This document shows, one piece after another, positions 14,790-24,108 of a stretch of 64,000 bases of DNA. Each line of letters opens with the position of its first letter. Position 1 is the first letter of the stretch. A model generated the notes under the pieces. It had not been told where the DNA came from. It saw only the letters and a list, made by a program, of their open reading frames with translations, and searched no databases. The position numbers and the translations under genes are program-made. The DNA lies in assembly GCA_964371405.1 (NCBI GenBank), contig CAYJLV010000017.1, positions 1 through 64,000 of the forward strand. The letters run 5' to 3'. The DNA is from JAMHWF01 sp964371405 (GTDB taxonomy: Bacteria > Pseudomonadota > Gammaproteobacteria > Burkholderiales > Burkholderiaceae_C).

Positions 14790-15989
14790 ATGTCCCTGTT
14801 CCATGCCGTCGAACTGGCGCCGCGCGACCCCATCCTGGGCCTCAATGAGCAGTTCGCCACCGACCCGAACCCCGCCAAGGTCAACCTCGGCGTCGGCGTC
14901 TACTACGACGACAACGGCAAGCTGCCGCTGCTGCGCTGCGTGGCAGAGGCCGAGCGCCAGCTGATGGAGTCGCCGGCGCCGCGCGGTTACCTGCCGATCG
15001 ACGGCATCGCCGCCTACGACCAGGCGGTGCAAGGTTTGGTGTTCGGCGCCGACAGCGAGATCGTGCGCAACGGCCGCGTCGCCACCGTGCAGGCGCTCGG
15101 CGGCACCGGCGGATTGAAGGTCGGCGCCGATTTCCTGCGCCGGCTCGACCCGCGTGCCAAGGTGCTGATCAGCGACCCGAGCTGGGAGAACCACCGCGCC
15201 CTCTTCACCAACGCCGGCTTCGAGGTCGGCAGCTATCCCTACTACGACGCGCAGCGCCGCGGTGTCGCCTTCGAGGCGATGCTCGGCGCACTGAACGGCG
15301 CCGCGCCCGGCACCGTCGTCGTACTGCACGCCTGTTGCCACAACCCGACCGGCTACGACCTCACGCCCGAGCAGTGGCGACAGGTGGTCGGCGCCGTCCA
15401 GGCGCGCGGCCTCGTGCCCTTCCTCGACATGGCGTACCAGGGCTTCGGCGACGGCATCGCCGAGGACGGCGCCGTCGTCGGCCTGTTCGTCGAGTCGGGG
15501 ATGGACTTCCTGGTCTCGACTTCCTTCTCCAAGAGCTTTTCGCTGTACGGCGAGCGCGTCGGCGCGCTGAGCGTCGTCTGCGCCAGCAAGGACGAAGCGG
15601 CGCGGGTGCTCAGCCAGTTGAAGATCGTCATCCGCACCAACTACTCGAACCCGCCGACGCACGGCGCGCAGGTCGTCGCCCGTGTGCTGACGACGCCCGC
15701 GCTGCGCACCGTGTGGGAGGACGAGCTGGCCGGCATGCGCCAGCGCATCAAGCAGATGCGCCACGCGCTGGTCGACAAGCTGCGCGAGGCCGGCGTCGCG
15801 GCCGACATGAGCTTCATCACGCGCCAGCGCGGCATGTTCAGCTACTCGGGGTTGACTCAAGCGCAGATGCAGCGCCTGCGCAGCGAGTTCGGCGTCTACG
15901 GAGTCGATTCCGGGCGCATCTGCGTCGCCGCGCTGAACAGCCGCAACATCAACGCCGTGTCGCGTGCGATCGCCGCCGTGATGCGCTGA
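14790..15989 (+). CDS. Aromatic/aspartate aminotransferase
   Basis: This 399-residue class I PLP aminotransferase resembles AspC/TyrB: an N-terminal LAPRDPILGLNEQF, the glycine-rich GGTGGLKVGADF, HNPTGYDL, and the PLP lysine in STSFSKSFSLYGERVG. It transfers amino groups between 2-oxoglutarate and aspartate or aromatic amino acids; the preference cannot be settled from sequence. It is divergent from uvrB, with a TAAAAT -10-like box at 14754-14759 in the 59-bp gap. Confidence 0.93.
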   Translation: MSLFHAVELAPRDPILGLNEQFATDPNPAKVNLGVGVYYDDNGKLPLLRCVAEAERQLMESPAPRGYLPIDGIAAYDQAVQGLVFGADSEIVRNGRVATVQALGGTGGLKVGADFLRRLDPRAKVLISDPSWENHRALFTNAGFEVGSYPYYDAQRRGVAFEAMLGALNGAAPGTVVVLHACCHNPTGYDLTPEQWRQVVGAVQARGLVPFLDMAYQGFGDGIAEDGAVVGLFVESGMDFLVSTSFSKSFSLYGERVGALSVVCASKDEAARVLSQLKIVIRTNYSNPPTHGAQVVARVLTTPALRTVWEDELAGMRQRIKQMRHALVDKLREAGVAADMSFITRQRGMFSYSGLTQAQMQRLRSEFGVYGVDSGRICVAALNSRNINAVSRAIAAVMR

Positions 15990-16138
15990 CCGGCGCGTCG
16001 GCGGCGGAACAGGGCGGCATCGGTGCCGCACCTCGGGCTTTCACCGAAGGCCCGGCGTCGGCGCGGCGGGCGATGTTTCCCTAGAATGCTGCAGAGCACA
16101 AGCGCCGTCGCGCGTGCCGCACCCTGCGAGGCCGACCC

Positions 16139-17437
16139 ATGCTCTACCAGCTCTACGAAACCCAGCGCGCGCTGCTGAGCCCGTTCTCCGAGTTCGCGAG
16201 CGCCAGCGCCAAGCTGTACAGCCATCCGCTGTCGCCGTTCACCCACTCGCCACTGTCGCAGCGGGTGTCGGCAGGCTTCGACCTGATGCACCGCCTGGCC
16301 AAGGAGTACGAGAAGCCGCCGTTCGGCATCACGGAGGTGCAGGTCGACGGCGTCAACGTCGCCGTGCAGGAGCGCGTCGCGATCGACAAGCCGTTTTGCC
16401 GCCTGCTGCGCTTCAAGCGCTTCACCGACTCGGCTCCACAGCTCGAGGCGATGAAGTCGCAACCCACCGTCCTGGTCGTCGCACCGCTGTCGGGCCACCA
16501 CGCGACCCTGCTGCGCGACACGGTGCGCGCCCTGCTGCAGCACCACAAGGTCTTCATCACCGACTGGACCGACGCGCGCATGGTGCCGGCCGACACGGGT
16601 CCGTTCCACCTCGACGACTACGTCGAGTACATGCAGGAGTTCATCCGGCACGTCGGCCCCGACGTGCACGTGATCTCGGTGTGCCAGCCGACGGTGCCGG
16701 TGCTCGGAGCAATCTCGCTGATGGCGACGAACGGCGAGCCGCAACCGCTGACGATGACTATGATGGGCGGCCCGATCGACGCGCGACGCAGCCCGACCGC
16801 CGTCAACAACCTGGCGATGAACAAGAGCTTCGAATGGTTCGAGGCCAATGTGATCTATCGCGTGCCGCACAACTACCCCGGCGCCGGCCGCCGCGTCTAC
16901 CCCGGCTTCCTGCAGCACACCGGCTTCATCGCGATGAACCCGGACCGCCACGCCACTTCGCACTACGACTACTTCCTCGACCTGGTGCGCGGCGACGACG
17001 GAGGCGCCGACTCGCACCGCGCGTTCTACGACGAATACAACGCCGTGCTCGACCTGCCGGCCGAGTACTACCTCGACACCATCAAGACCGTGTTCCAGGA
17101 CTTCGCGCTGATCAATGGGACTTGGGACGTGAGCGGCCAGCGCGTGCGCCCGCAGGACATCCGCGGGCCCGCGCTGCTGACCATCGAGGGCGAGCTCGAC
17201 GACATCTCGGGCGCCGGCCAGACGCGCGCCGCGCACCAGCTTTGTTCGGGTCTCCCGACATCGCGTCAGTTCCACTACGACGCCGAGGGCGCGGGCCACT
17301 ACGGCATCTTCTCGGGCCGGCGCTGGCGCGAGAAGGTCTACCCCGTCGTGCGCAACTTCATCGCCAGCCACGGCAAGCGTCTGCCGCATCGCGCGGCCGC
17401 CGGCCCCAAGGCGGTGAAGCCGCCACGCCGCCGCTGA
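16139..17437 (+). CDS. phaZ: Intracellular polyhydroxybutyrate depolymerase
   Basis: This 432-residue alpha/beta hydrolase matches intracellular PhaZ of Cupriavidus type, which mobilises native PHB granules. The nucleophile is Cys182 in SVCQPTVP (Cys instead of Ser is characteristic), with the acid in IEGELDDISG and the histidine in EGAGHYGIFSG. There is no signal peptide, consistent with the granule surface. A TAGAAT -10-like box lies about 50 bp upstream of the start. It shows that the organism stores PHB, though no phaC is in this window. Confidence 0.95.
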   Translation: MLYQLYETQRALLSPFSEFASASAKLYSHPLSPFTHSPLSQRVSAGFDLMHRLAKEYEKPPFGITEVQVDGVNVAVQERVAIDKPFCRLLRFKRFTDSAPQLEAMKSQPTVLVVAPLSGHHATLLRDTVRALLQHHKVFITDWTDARMVPADTGPFHLDDYVEYMQEFIRHVGPDVHVISVCQPTVPVLGAISLMATNGEPQPLTMTMMGGPIDARRSPTAVNNLAMNKSFEWFEANVIYRVPHNYPGAGRRVYPGFLQHTGFIAMNPDRHATSHYDYFLDLVRGDDGGADSHRAFYDEYNAVLDLPAEYYLDTIKTVFQDFALINGTWDVSGQRVRPQDIRGPALLTIEGELDDISGAGQTRAAHQLCSGLPTSRQFHYDAEGAGHYGIFSGRRWREKVYPVVRNFIASHGKRLPHRAAAGPKAVKPPRRR

Positions 17438-17444
17438 CCGGCGC

Positions 17445-18071
17445 GTGAGCCCGCTCGCCGACGCGCTGGAGGACGCGCTGCCGCAGACGCAGTGCACGCG
17501 CTGCGGCTACCCCGACTGCCGCGGCTATGCCGAAGCGATCGCCGCCGGCGAAGCTGCGATCGACCGCTGCCCGCCCGGCGGCGCCGAAGGCGTCGCCCGC
17601 CTCGCGCGCCTGACCGGCCGTGCCGCGATGCCGCTCGACGCGGCGTGCGGCACCGAAGGGCCGCGCCGGCTCGCCGTGATCGACGAAGCCTGGTGCATCG
17701 GCTGCACGCTGTGCCTGCGCGCCTGCCCGGTCGACTGCATCATCGGCGCCGCCAAGGCGATGCACACCGTCGTCGCGCCGCTGTGCACCGGCTGCGAGCT
17801 GTGCGTGGCGGCCTGCCCGGTCGACTGCATCGCGCTCGTCGATGCGAACGAAGGTCGCACCGGCTGGGCGGCCTGGAGCGGCGAGCAGGCGCAGCAGGCG
17901 CGCGAGCGCTACGCGCGCCACCGCGCGCGCGCCGGGCGCGGCGAGTTCGACGCGCTCGAAGCCGCGGCACGCGAAGACGCAATCGCCCCCGCCCAGCGCA
18001 AGCGCGCCGTCATCGACGCCGTCTTGGCGCGCGCCCGCCAGCAGCGCCGCGACGACGCGTCCGGCCGATGA
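17445..18071 (+). CDS. rsxB: RnfB/RsxB-like electron transport ferredoxin
   Basis: This 208-residue protein has an N-terminal Fe-S domain (CTRCGYPDCRGYAEAI with a later Cys before PPGG) and two [4Fe-4S] ferredoxin motifs, CIGCTLCLRACPVDC and CTGCELCVAACPVDC. It lacks the N-terminal membrane helix of full-length RnfB, and no other rnf genes are nearby. It is therefore a stand-alone RsxB-like protein of a form often placed before nth in betaproteobacteria. The start is a GTG 7 bp after the phaZ stop, and the stop overlaps the nth ATG. Confidence 0.88.
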   Translation: MSPLADALEDALPQTQCTRCGYPDCRGYAEAIAAGEAAIDRCPPGGAEGVARLARLTGRAAMPLDAACGTEGPRRLAVIDEAWCIGCTLCLRACPVDCIIGAAKAMHTVVAPLCTGCELCVAACPVDCIALVDANEGRTGWAAWSGEQAQQARERYARHRARAGRGEFDALEAAAREDAIAPAQRKRAVIDAVLARARQQRRDDASGR

Positions 18072-18736
18072 TCGACACGCAGGTCCGCAGCCTGTTCGCC
18101 AAGCTGGCGGCGGCCAATCCGCAGCCGGCGTCGGAGCTGGTCTACAGCAGCGTGTTCGAGCTGCTCGCCGCCGTGCTGCTGTCGGCGCAAGCCACCGATG
18201 TCGGCGTCAACAAGGCGACGCGGCGCCTGTTCGCCGTCGCGAACACGCCGGCGAAGATGCTGACGCTCGGCGAAGAGGGCTTGGCCGAGTACATCCGCAC
18301 GATCGGCCTGTACCGCACCAAGGCGCGGCACCTGATCCAGACCTGCCATGCCCTCGTCGAGCAGCACGGCGGTGCGGTGCCCGGCACGCGCGAGGCGCTC
18401 GAGGCGCTGCCCGGCGTCGGCCGCAAGACGGCCAACGTCGTGCTCAACGTGGCGTTCGGCGAGCCGACGCTGGCCGTCGACACGCACGTCTTCCGCGTCG
18501 CCAACCGCACCGGCCTCGCGCCGGGGCGCAACCCGCTCGAGGTCGAGCATCGACTGCTCGCGCGCGTGCCCGCCGACTACCGCGTCGACGCTCACCACTG
18601 GCTGATCCTGCACGGGCGCTATGTCTGCCTGGCGCGCGAGCCGCAGTGCTGGCGCTGCAGCATCGCGCCCGAATGCGGCTACCAGCCCAAGACGCCCGCG
18701 CCCGTCACTGCGCGCTCTGCCAGTTCAGCGCGATGA
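18068..18736 (+). CDS. nth: Endonuclease III
   Basis: This 222-residue bifunctional DNA glycosylase/AP lyase removes oxidised pyrimidines. The helix-hairpin-helix LPGVGRKTANVV supplies catalytic Lys120 and Asp138 lies in VDTHVFRV, the same numbers as in E. coli. The C-terminal [4Fe-4S] loop is C-x6-C-x2-C-x5-C. It overlaps the upstream ferredoxin gene by 4 bp, a coupling with possible relevance to its own cluster. Its 3' end overlaps the convergent TonB receptor gene by 32 bp. Confidence 0.97.
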   Translation: MIDTQVRSLFAKLAAANPQPASELVYSSVFELLAAVLLSAQATDVGVNKATRRLFAVANTPAKMLTLGEEGLAEYIRTIGLYRTKARHLIQTCHALVEQHGGAVPGTREALEALPGVGRKTANVVLNVAFGEPTLAVDTHVFRVANRTGLAPGRNPLEVEHRLLARVPADYRVDAHHWLILHGRYVCLAREPQCWRCSIAPECGYQPKTPAPVTARSASSAR

Positions 18737-20573
18737 AGGCGCCGCGCGGCCGGCCGTTGTAGCCCGCCGTCGGCGCATAGTGCCGGTCGAACAGGTTCTC
18801 GACACGCGCCTGCAGCGACCACTGCGCGTCGATCACCCAGCGCGCCGCGACATCGACGACGCTGTACGAGGGCAGCGTGATGCCGCCGCTGTCGTCGCGC
18901 TCACCGACGTGGCGCAGCGCCGTGCCGGCCGACCAGCGCCCGGCGTCGTATTCGGCGCGCAGCACACCCTGGCGCTGCGGGCGCCGCAGCAGGCGCAGCC
19001 CGGTGGCGGCATCGACCGGATCCTGCAGCGTCGCCTCGCCGGCAAGGCGCCAGGCGCCCCAGCGCGCACGCGCCGCGAGCTCGAGCCCTTCGTTCTTCGC
19101 GCGCGCGATGTTCTGCGGCACGAAGAAGGCGTCGCTCGCGATCTTGTCGCGGTAGCGCGCGGAGAACCAGGTCGCGCGCAGCAGCACGTCTTCGTTCTCC
19201 CACTGCAGGCCGAAATCGACGTTGCGGGCGCGCTCGGGCCGCAGGTTCGGGTTGTTGCAGACGAAGCCGAACGGCGCGCAGTCGAAGTACAGGAAGTCCA
19301 GCGTCGGCGGCGTGTGGCTGGTCGACGCGCTGGCGATTGCCTGCAACCCGCCGCCGAGCTTGAGCGTTCCGCCGAGCAGGCCGTTGGTCGACGCTCCGAA
19401 GTCGCTCGTGCGGTCGTGGCGCAGGTTGGCCTGCAGGCTGCCCCAGGCCGCGGTGTACGTCGCGCCGGCGCGTGCGCTGCCGGTGCGGCGGTCCTGCCGC
19501 GTGTAGGTCAGATTGTCGGTCGACTGGTTCAGCCGCTCGGCGCCGAGCTGCAGCGCCCAGCCGCCGCCGAGCGAGCCGTCGAGCGACACGGCGGCGACTC
19601 GGTTGTGCAGCGTGTTGCCGAAGGTGAACGGACCGAACGCCGTGACCTCGGTGTCACTGCGTTCCTCGTCGGCGCCGCCGAGGCGCCAGCCGAGCGCCCA
19701 GCCGGCCGCCACCTCGTGGCGGCCGCGCAGCGCCAGGGCGCGCTGCTCGATGCGTGCCGTGTGCGTGTCGGTCGGTGCACTCGACGCGAACACGCTGTCG
19801 TACTCGACGCGGCCGCGGTTCTCGCGCAGGTCGAGCGCGAGCTCGTGGCCGGCCGCGAGCCGGCCGTCGAGCGCGAGCGCGACGTGGCTGCGCCGATTGC
19901 CGTCGGCATCCGGGTTGGCGGTCGGCACCGCGACCGGGTCGGCCGCGCTGAAGCCGTCGGTGCGCTCGCTGCCGAGCGTCAGGCGCGCGCGCAACGCGTC
20001 GCTGCCGCCGGCGATCGAGGCCTGCGCCGAGCGCGTGCCGCGGCTGCCCGCGCCGACCGAGGCCTGGCCCGCGAGGCCGCTCGCACCGCGCCGCGTGAAG
20101 ATCTGCATCACGCCGCCCGTCGCGCCGCCGCCATGCAGCGCCGCGAGGTTGCCGCGCACGACTTCGATGCGCTCGATCCACTCGATGGGGATCTGCGACA
20201 ACGAGGCCTGGCCCGACGTCACGTCGGTCAGCGGGATGCCGTCGACGAGCACCAGCGTGTCGCGCGAATCGGCGCCGCGCAGCCGCACGACGGCAGCCGT
20301 GCCGGGGCCGCCCTGCTGCTCGACCGACGCCGTGCCGAGCAGTGCGAGCGCCGAGACGGCGTCGCGCACGCCGGCGCGTTCGAGATCGCGGCGCGTCAGC
20401 ACGCTGGTCGCTGCGACCTCCTGGCCGAGCGTGATCGGAGCGGCGCTCGCCGTCACGATGACGGGCTTCAACGGGTGGGGTTCTTCAGCGGATTGCGCCG
20501 CGCAGACGAGGAATGCCGTCGCGCAAGCGGCGGCCGGTCGACGCAGCGACCCGGCGGGAATGGAAACGATCAT
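18705..20573 (-). CDS. btuB: TonB-dependent vitamin B12 receptor, BtuB-like
   Basis: This 622-residue outer-membrane receptor begins with a signal peptide (about 1-27), a TonB-box-like PVIVTASA, then a plug domain (RRDLERAGVRDAVSALAL, LVLVDGIPLTD, IERIEVVRGNLAALHGGGATGGVMQI) and a 22-strand type barrel. The length is near that of BtuB. A cobalamin riboswitch in the 5' leader makes cobalamin or a corrinoid the likely ligand. I chose the ATG at 20573; upstream codons lie inside the riboswitch. The C terminus ends in Gln rather than the usual aromatic residue. Confidence 0.93.
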   Translation of the reverse strand: MIVSIPAGSLRRPAAACATAFLVCAAQSAEEPHPLKPVIVTASAAPITLGQEVAATSVLTRRDLERAGVRDAVSALALLGTASVEQQGGPGTAAVVRLRGADSRDTLVLVDGIPLTDVTSGQASLSQIPIEWIERIEVVRGNLAALHGGGATGGVMQIFTRRGASGLAGQASVGAGSRGTRSAQASIAGGSDALRARLTLGSERTDGFSAADPVAVPTANPDADGNRRSHVALALDGRLAAGHELALDLRENRGRVEYDSVFASSAPTDTHTARIEQRALALRGRHEVAAGWALGWRLGGADEERSDTEVTAFGPFTFGNTLHNRVAAVSLDGSLGGGWALQLGAERLNQSTDNLTYTRQDRRTGSARAGATYTAAWGSLQANLRHDRTSDFGASTNGLLGGTLKLGGGLQAIASASTSHTPPTLDFLYFDCAPFGFVCNNPNLRPERARNVDFGLQWENEDVLLRATWFSARYRDKIASDAFFVPQNIARAKNEGLELAARARWGAWRLAGEATLQDPVDAATGLRLLRRPQRQGVLRAEYDAGRWSAGTALRHVGERDDSGGITLPSYSVVDVAARWVIDAQWSLQARVENLFDRHYAPTAGYNGRPRGAFIALNWQSAQ

Positions 20574-20654
20574 GGTGGAAGAACAGGCGATGAGTGCCGT
20601 TGCCCGCTTCCCCGCAGGCCCCGACGATGCGGCGCCGACCCTGGCGGGCGACGC

Positions 20655-20845
20655 CTCCTGTTGGCCGGTATCCGGGCTGGCGGAACCTGCCCTTGCGACC
20701 TTCCCAGCGTCGGGCGACGCCAGTGGCATGTGCGCAAGGACCAAAGCGCGAGGCTTCGTCCGCTGACCGTTGCGGGGGCAGCGCAGGCCCGGAACGACGC
20801 GCGTTCCTCCTGCTTCCCGTTTGACTGTGACGGTGAACACCGGCA
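20655..20845 (-). ncRNA. Cobalamin riboswitch
   Basis: The leader of the BtuB-like gene contains, in order on the minus strand: a GGGAAGC segment (near 20815), TGCCCCCGCAACGGTCA (about 20778), GCCACTG (about 20731), GCTGGGAAGG (about 20713) and the B12 box AGCCCGGATACCGGCC (20678-20663). These are the conserved blocks of the AdoCbl riboswitch in the expected order and spacing. Binding would switch off translation or transcription of the receptor. The exact ends are approximate. Confidence 0.93.
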
Positions 20846-20906
20846 CGAGCACCAACCCCGCGATGGTAGCAGTGCCGCCGCCTACAATCGCCGCAGGGAG
20901 GCCGCC

Positions 20907-21125
20907 ATGTCGTCACTGCAAGAACTCGCCGACCGCGTCGAGCGGCTGCTGCTGCGGCACGACGAACTCAAGCGCACCGTCGAGCTGCTCGAGCGCCAGC
21001 TCGACAGCGTCGCGCACGAACGCGACAGCGCGCGTGCGCGGCTGGCCGCGGCGCGCACGCGCATCGACGCGCTGCTCGCGCGCCTGCCCGACGAAGCCGC
21101 CTCCGGCGCCGGAGGCGCGCCGTGA
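20907..21125 (+). CDS. Short coiled-coil protein, ZapB-like/TIGR02449-type
   Basis: This 72-residue protein is almost entirely heptad-rich (LQELADRVERLLLRHDELK, then VELLERQL), so it should form a parallel coiled coil. A protein of this type sits directly upstream of zapA in many proteobacteria, and a link to the division ring is inferred from that. The ATG at 20907 follows GGGAGG and a TACAAT -10-like box at 20883-20888. Its stop overlaps the GTG start of zapA. Confidence 0.82.
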   Translation: MSSLQELADRVERLLLRHDELKRTVELLERQLDSVAHERDSARARLAAARTRIDALLARLPDEAASGAGGAP

Positions 21126-21427
21126 AGCAGATCGAAGTGACGATCATGGGCCAGAGCTACATCCTCGGCTGCCCCGAGGGCGGCGAGACGGCGCTGCTCG
21201 AAGCCGTCGACGCCGTCGACCGCGAGATGTGCGCGATCCGCGACAACGGCAAGGTCAAGGCGCGCGAGCGCATCGCGGTGCTCGCAGCGCTGAACCTGGC
21301 ATTCGCGCTGGCGCAGCGCCCCGCCGCGCCGCGCGGCGGCACCGCTGCAGCAGCGGGCGACGTCGATGTCGACGCGCTGGTGCGCCGCATCGACGCAGCG
21401 CTCGGCGACGACGGTCGTCTGTTGTAG
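21122..21427 (+). CDS. zapA: Cell division protein ZapA
   Basis: This 101-residue FtsZ-associated protein crosslinks FtsZ protofilaments at the division site. It begins with the ZapA signature KQIEVTIMGQSYILGCPEG and continues with the dimerising helix containing VDREMCAIRDNGKVKARERIAVLAALNLA. The start is a GTG overlapping the upstream stop. It precedes 6S RNA, the usual order in proteobacteria. Confidence 0.95.
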   Translation: MKQIEVTIMGQSYILGCPEGGETALLEAVDAVDREMCAIRDNGKVKARERIAVLAALNLAFALAQRPAAPRGGTAAAAGDVDVDALVRRIDAALGDDGRLL

Positions 21428-21481
21428 TTGCGAGAGACCTCGCGCGCTTCGCGCACTGCGCGCGCGTCGTAGAATGGCCTC

Positions 21482-21660
21482 GTCCGTCGCGTTCGCGTGA
21501 GTCTTATATTTCCTTGAACCGATGCTCATCGAGCCAGGGCTTGGAACATTGCCGGGCTGGTGCGATCGTCTCGCGTCAGATGAACCCGAAGCCCGTGCTG
21601 ACCTCGCCCACCTGAATCCCCTGGGTTCAGGAATGCGGCTCACGGCTCGCGGCGGACACC
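21482..21660 (+). ncRNA. ssrS: 6S RNA
   Basis: The 179-nt region downstream of zapA has complementary ends: GTCCGTCGCG with CGCGGCGGAC, CGTGAG with CTCACG, and CTTGAACC with GGTTCAGG. They enclose a large internal bubble, the shape of 6S RNA that mimics an open promoter and sequesters sigma-70 RNA polymerase. A TAGAAT -10 box at 21470-21475 places the start near 21482. The position after zapA is conserved. The exact 3' end is approximate. Confidence 0.88.
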
Positions 21661-21676
21661 CCTCACCCTTCCCCCG

Positions 21677-22140
<464 letters not shown>

Positions 22141-22144
<4 letters not shown>

Positions 22145-22947
22145 CGCTCGAATGGCTGCTCGTCGCCGAGTTGCTGCTGCTCGGCTCGGTGGCGGGCTTC
22201 CTCGCCGGGCTGCTCGGAGTCGGCGGCGGCATGATGATGGTGCCGTTCATGACGATGCTGCTCGACCACAAGGGCTACCCGGCCGGGCACGTCGTCAAGA
22301 TGGCGATCGGCACCTCGCTCGCAACGATCTGCTTCACGTCGGTGTCTTCGGTGCGGGCGCATCACCGTCACGGCGCGGTGCGCTGGGACATCCTGCGCCG
22401 CATGGCGCCCGCCATCGTGCTGGCCTCGTATGCAGGCGCCTGGCTCGCCACGCGCGTCGACGGGCGGCTGCTCGCCGCGCTGTTCGCCGTCTTCGTCGGC
22501 TGGTCGGCGACGCGGATGCTGCGCGGCAGGAAGCCGCGCCCGACGCGCCAGCTGCCCGGGCGCGCCGGCATGGCCGCGGCCGGCTCGGCGGTCGGCGTCG
22601 CATCGGGCATGACGGGAGCAGGCGGCGCCTTCATCTCGGTGCCGTTCATGGTGGCGTGCAACGTGCCGATCCACAACGCAGTCGCCACGTCGGCGGCGCT
22701 CGGTTTCCCGGTCGCCGTCGCGGGGTCGATCGGATACATCGTCAACGGCTGGCCGCTGGCGCTGCCGGCAACACTGGGCTACATCTACCTGCCGGCCCTG
22801 GCAATCGTGTCGGTCGCCAGCGTGCTCGCCGCGCCGCACGGCGCGCGCGCCGCGCACCGCCTCGATGTGCGGCGCCTGCAGCACGCCTTCGCCGTGCTGC
22901 TCTACGGCCTGGCCGGCTACATGCTCTACAAGGGCTGGCGCGGCTGA
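22141..22947 (+). CDS. TauE/SafE family permease
   Basis: This 268-residue inner-membrane protein has about eight hydrophobic segments and two copies of the family repeat (GLLGVGGGMMMVPFMTML near the N terminus and GMTGAGGAFISVPFMV in the middle). The family exports sulfite, sulfoacetate or related organic anions; the substrate here is unknown. The GTG start at 22141 overlaps the EVE gene stop, so the two are translated from one message. Confidence 0.88.
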
Positions 22948-23973
22948 TCAGTTGCCGCTCTGAAAGCGGATGCTGGCCAGTGCGACGTGGTTGCCGCCGC
23001 GGCGCCGCGCCTCGGCCAGCGCCTGCTCGGCCGCCTGCACCAGCTCTTGCTGCGTGCCCGCCGTGTGCGGGAAGCTGGCAACGCCCATCGACACGGTGAA
23101 CGTCAGGTCGCGCCCGTCGTGCGCCACGATCTGCGTGGCGCACTGGCGGCGCAGCCCCTCCATGCGCGAATGCGCCGTCGCCAGGCCGACGCCCGACAGC
23201 AGCACGGCGAAGTGCTCGTCGCTCAGGCGGCACGACGCGTCCATCGCGCGCGTGTTGTCGCGCAGCTGGCGCCCCAGCATCTCGAGGATGCGCGTGCGCG
23301 CCGCCGCGCCGGCGGCCTGCGCCGCCTCGTTCAGCGGGTCGAGTGCGATCGACACCAGCGCGAACTGTCGGTGCTCGCGCGTCGACAGGTCGACCTCGCG
23401 ACGCAGCTGGTCCTCGAAGTGGGCATGGCTGTAGAGGCCCGTCGTGCGATCGCGCAGGCCGTTGTCGTGCAGCTCGCGGCGCAACGCCTCGTTGGCCTTC
23501 TGCTGCGCCTCCAGCTGCTCGAGCGCGGCGCGCAGCTGCTGCTCGCGCTGGCGCGTCGCGCCGAGGTCCTGCCACGCCGTCAGCAGCAGCGCCGGCGCGT
23601 CGGCGGCCGCCGGCACTGCCACGCGCACGACGCTGAACTCGCGCCGTGCGCCGCTGCGCTCGAGCCGGTGCTCGGCCTGCGTACCGCCCGCCGCAAGCGC
23701 CGCCTGGTCGGCAGTGCGCAGCACCGCAGCCTGCGCGGCGCCGAACAGCTCGGCATCGGTGAGCCCGGCGACGCTGCTGCCGAGCAGTTCGTCCATTGCC
23801 GCGTTGACGTGAAGGTAGCGTCCGCTGCCGACATCCTTGGCCGCCAGCGGCAGCGCCAGCCGATCGAGCAGCGCGAGCAGCAGGCCGGTCGCGCCCTGCG
23901 CATCGATGCGCGCGGCCGCGATCAGGTCGCGCGCGGAGTCGGCGCCGGGAGGGGGCGAACTGCTTTGCATCAT
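22948..23973 (-). CDS. PAS-like/GGDEF protein with degenerate active site
   Basis: This 341-residue protein has a PAS-like sensory region (about 25-140), a coiled coil (140-175) and a GGDEF-fold domain (about 178-335; DRTTGLYSHAHF and the C-terminal VSMGVASFP). The signature loop reads SDEHF at residues 251-255 in place of GG(D/E)EF, so diguanylate cyclase activity is unlikely. It may bind GTP or act through protein contacts. It is the next gene downstream of the ANTAR regulator on the same strand, 135 bp away. I chose the ATG at 23973. Confidence 0.85.
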   Translation of the reverse strand: MMQSSSPPPGADSARDLIAAARIDAQGATGLLLALLDRLALPLAAKDVGSGRYLHVNAAMDELLGSSVAGLTDAELFGAAQAAVLRTADQAALAAGGTQAEHRLERSGARREFSVVRVAVPAAADAPALLLTAWQDLGATRQREQQLRAALEQLEAQQKANEALRRELHDNGLRDRTTGLYSHAHFEDQLRREVDLSTREHRQFALVSIALDPLNEAAQAAGAAARTRILEMLGRQLRDNTRAMDASCRLSDEHFAVLLSGVGLATAHSRMEGLRRQCATQIVAHDGRDLTFTVSMGVASFPHTAGTQQELVQAAEQALAEARRRGGNHVALASIRFQSGN

Positions 23974-24108
23974 CGGTATTCCTCGACGGCAGCCGATCCG
24001 CCGGCCCGTCCGCGCGTAGTGTTGGTCGGCCGTGCACGCTTGGCAAGCGCCGCGCCGTAACGAAAGCCCCCGCACCCCCGCACCCCCGAATCGCGGAGGA
24101 TCGTTGCG

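Noticed and set aside
18705..18736. nth-btuB overlap as a frameshift
   Set aside because: Both proteins keep their expected C-terminal regions, so a 32-bp convergent overlap is sufficient explanation.
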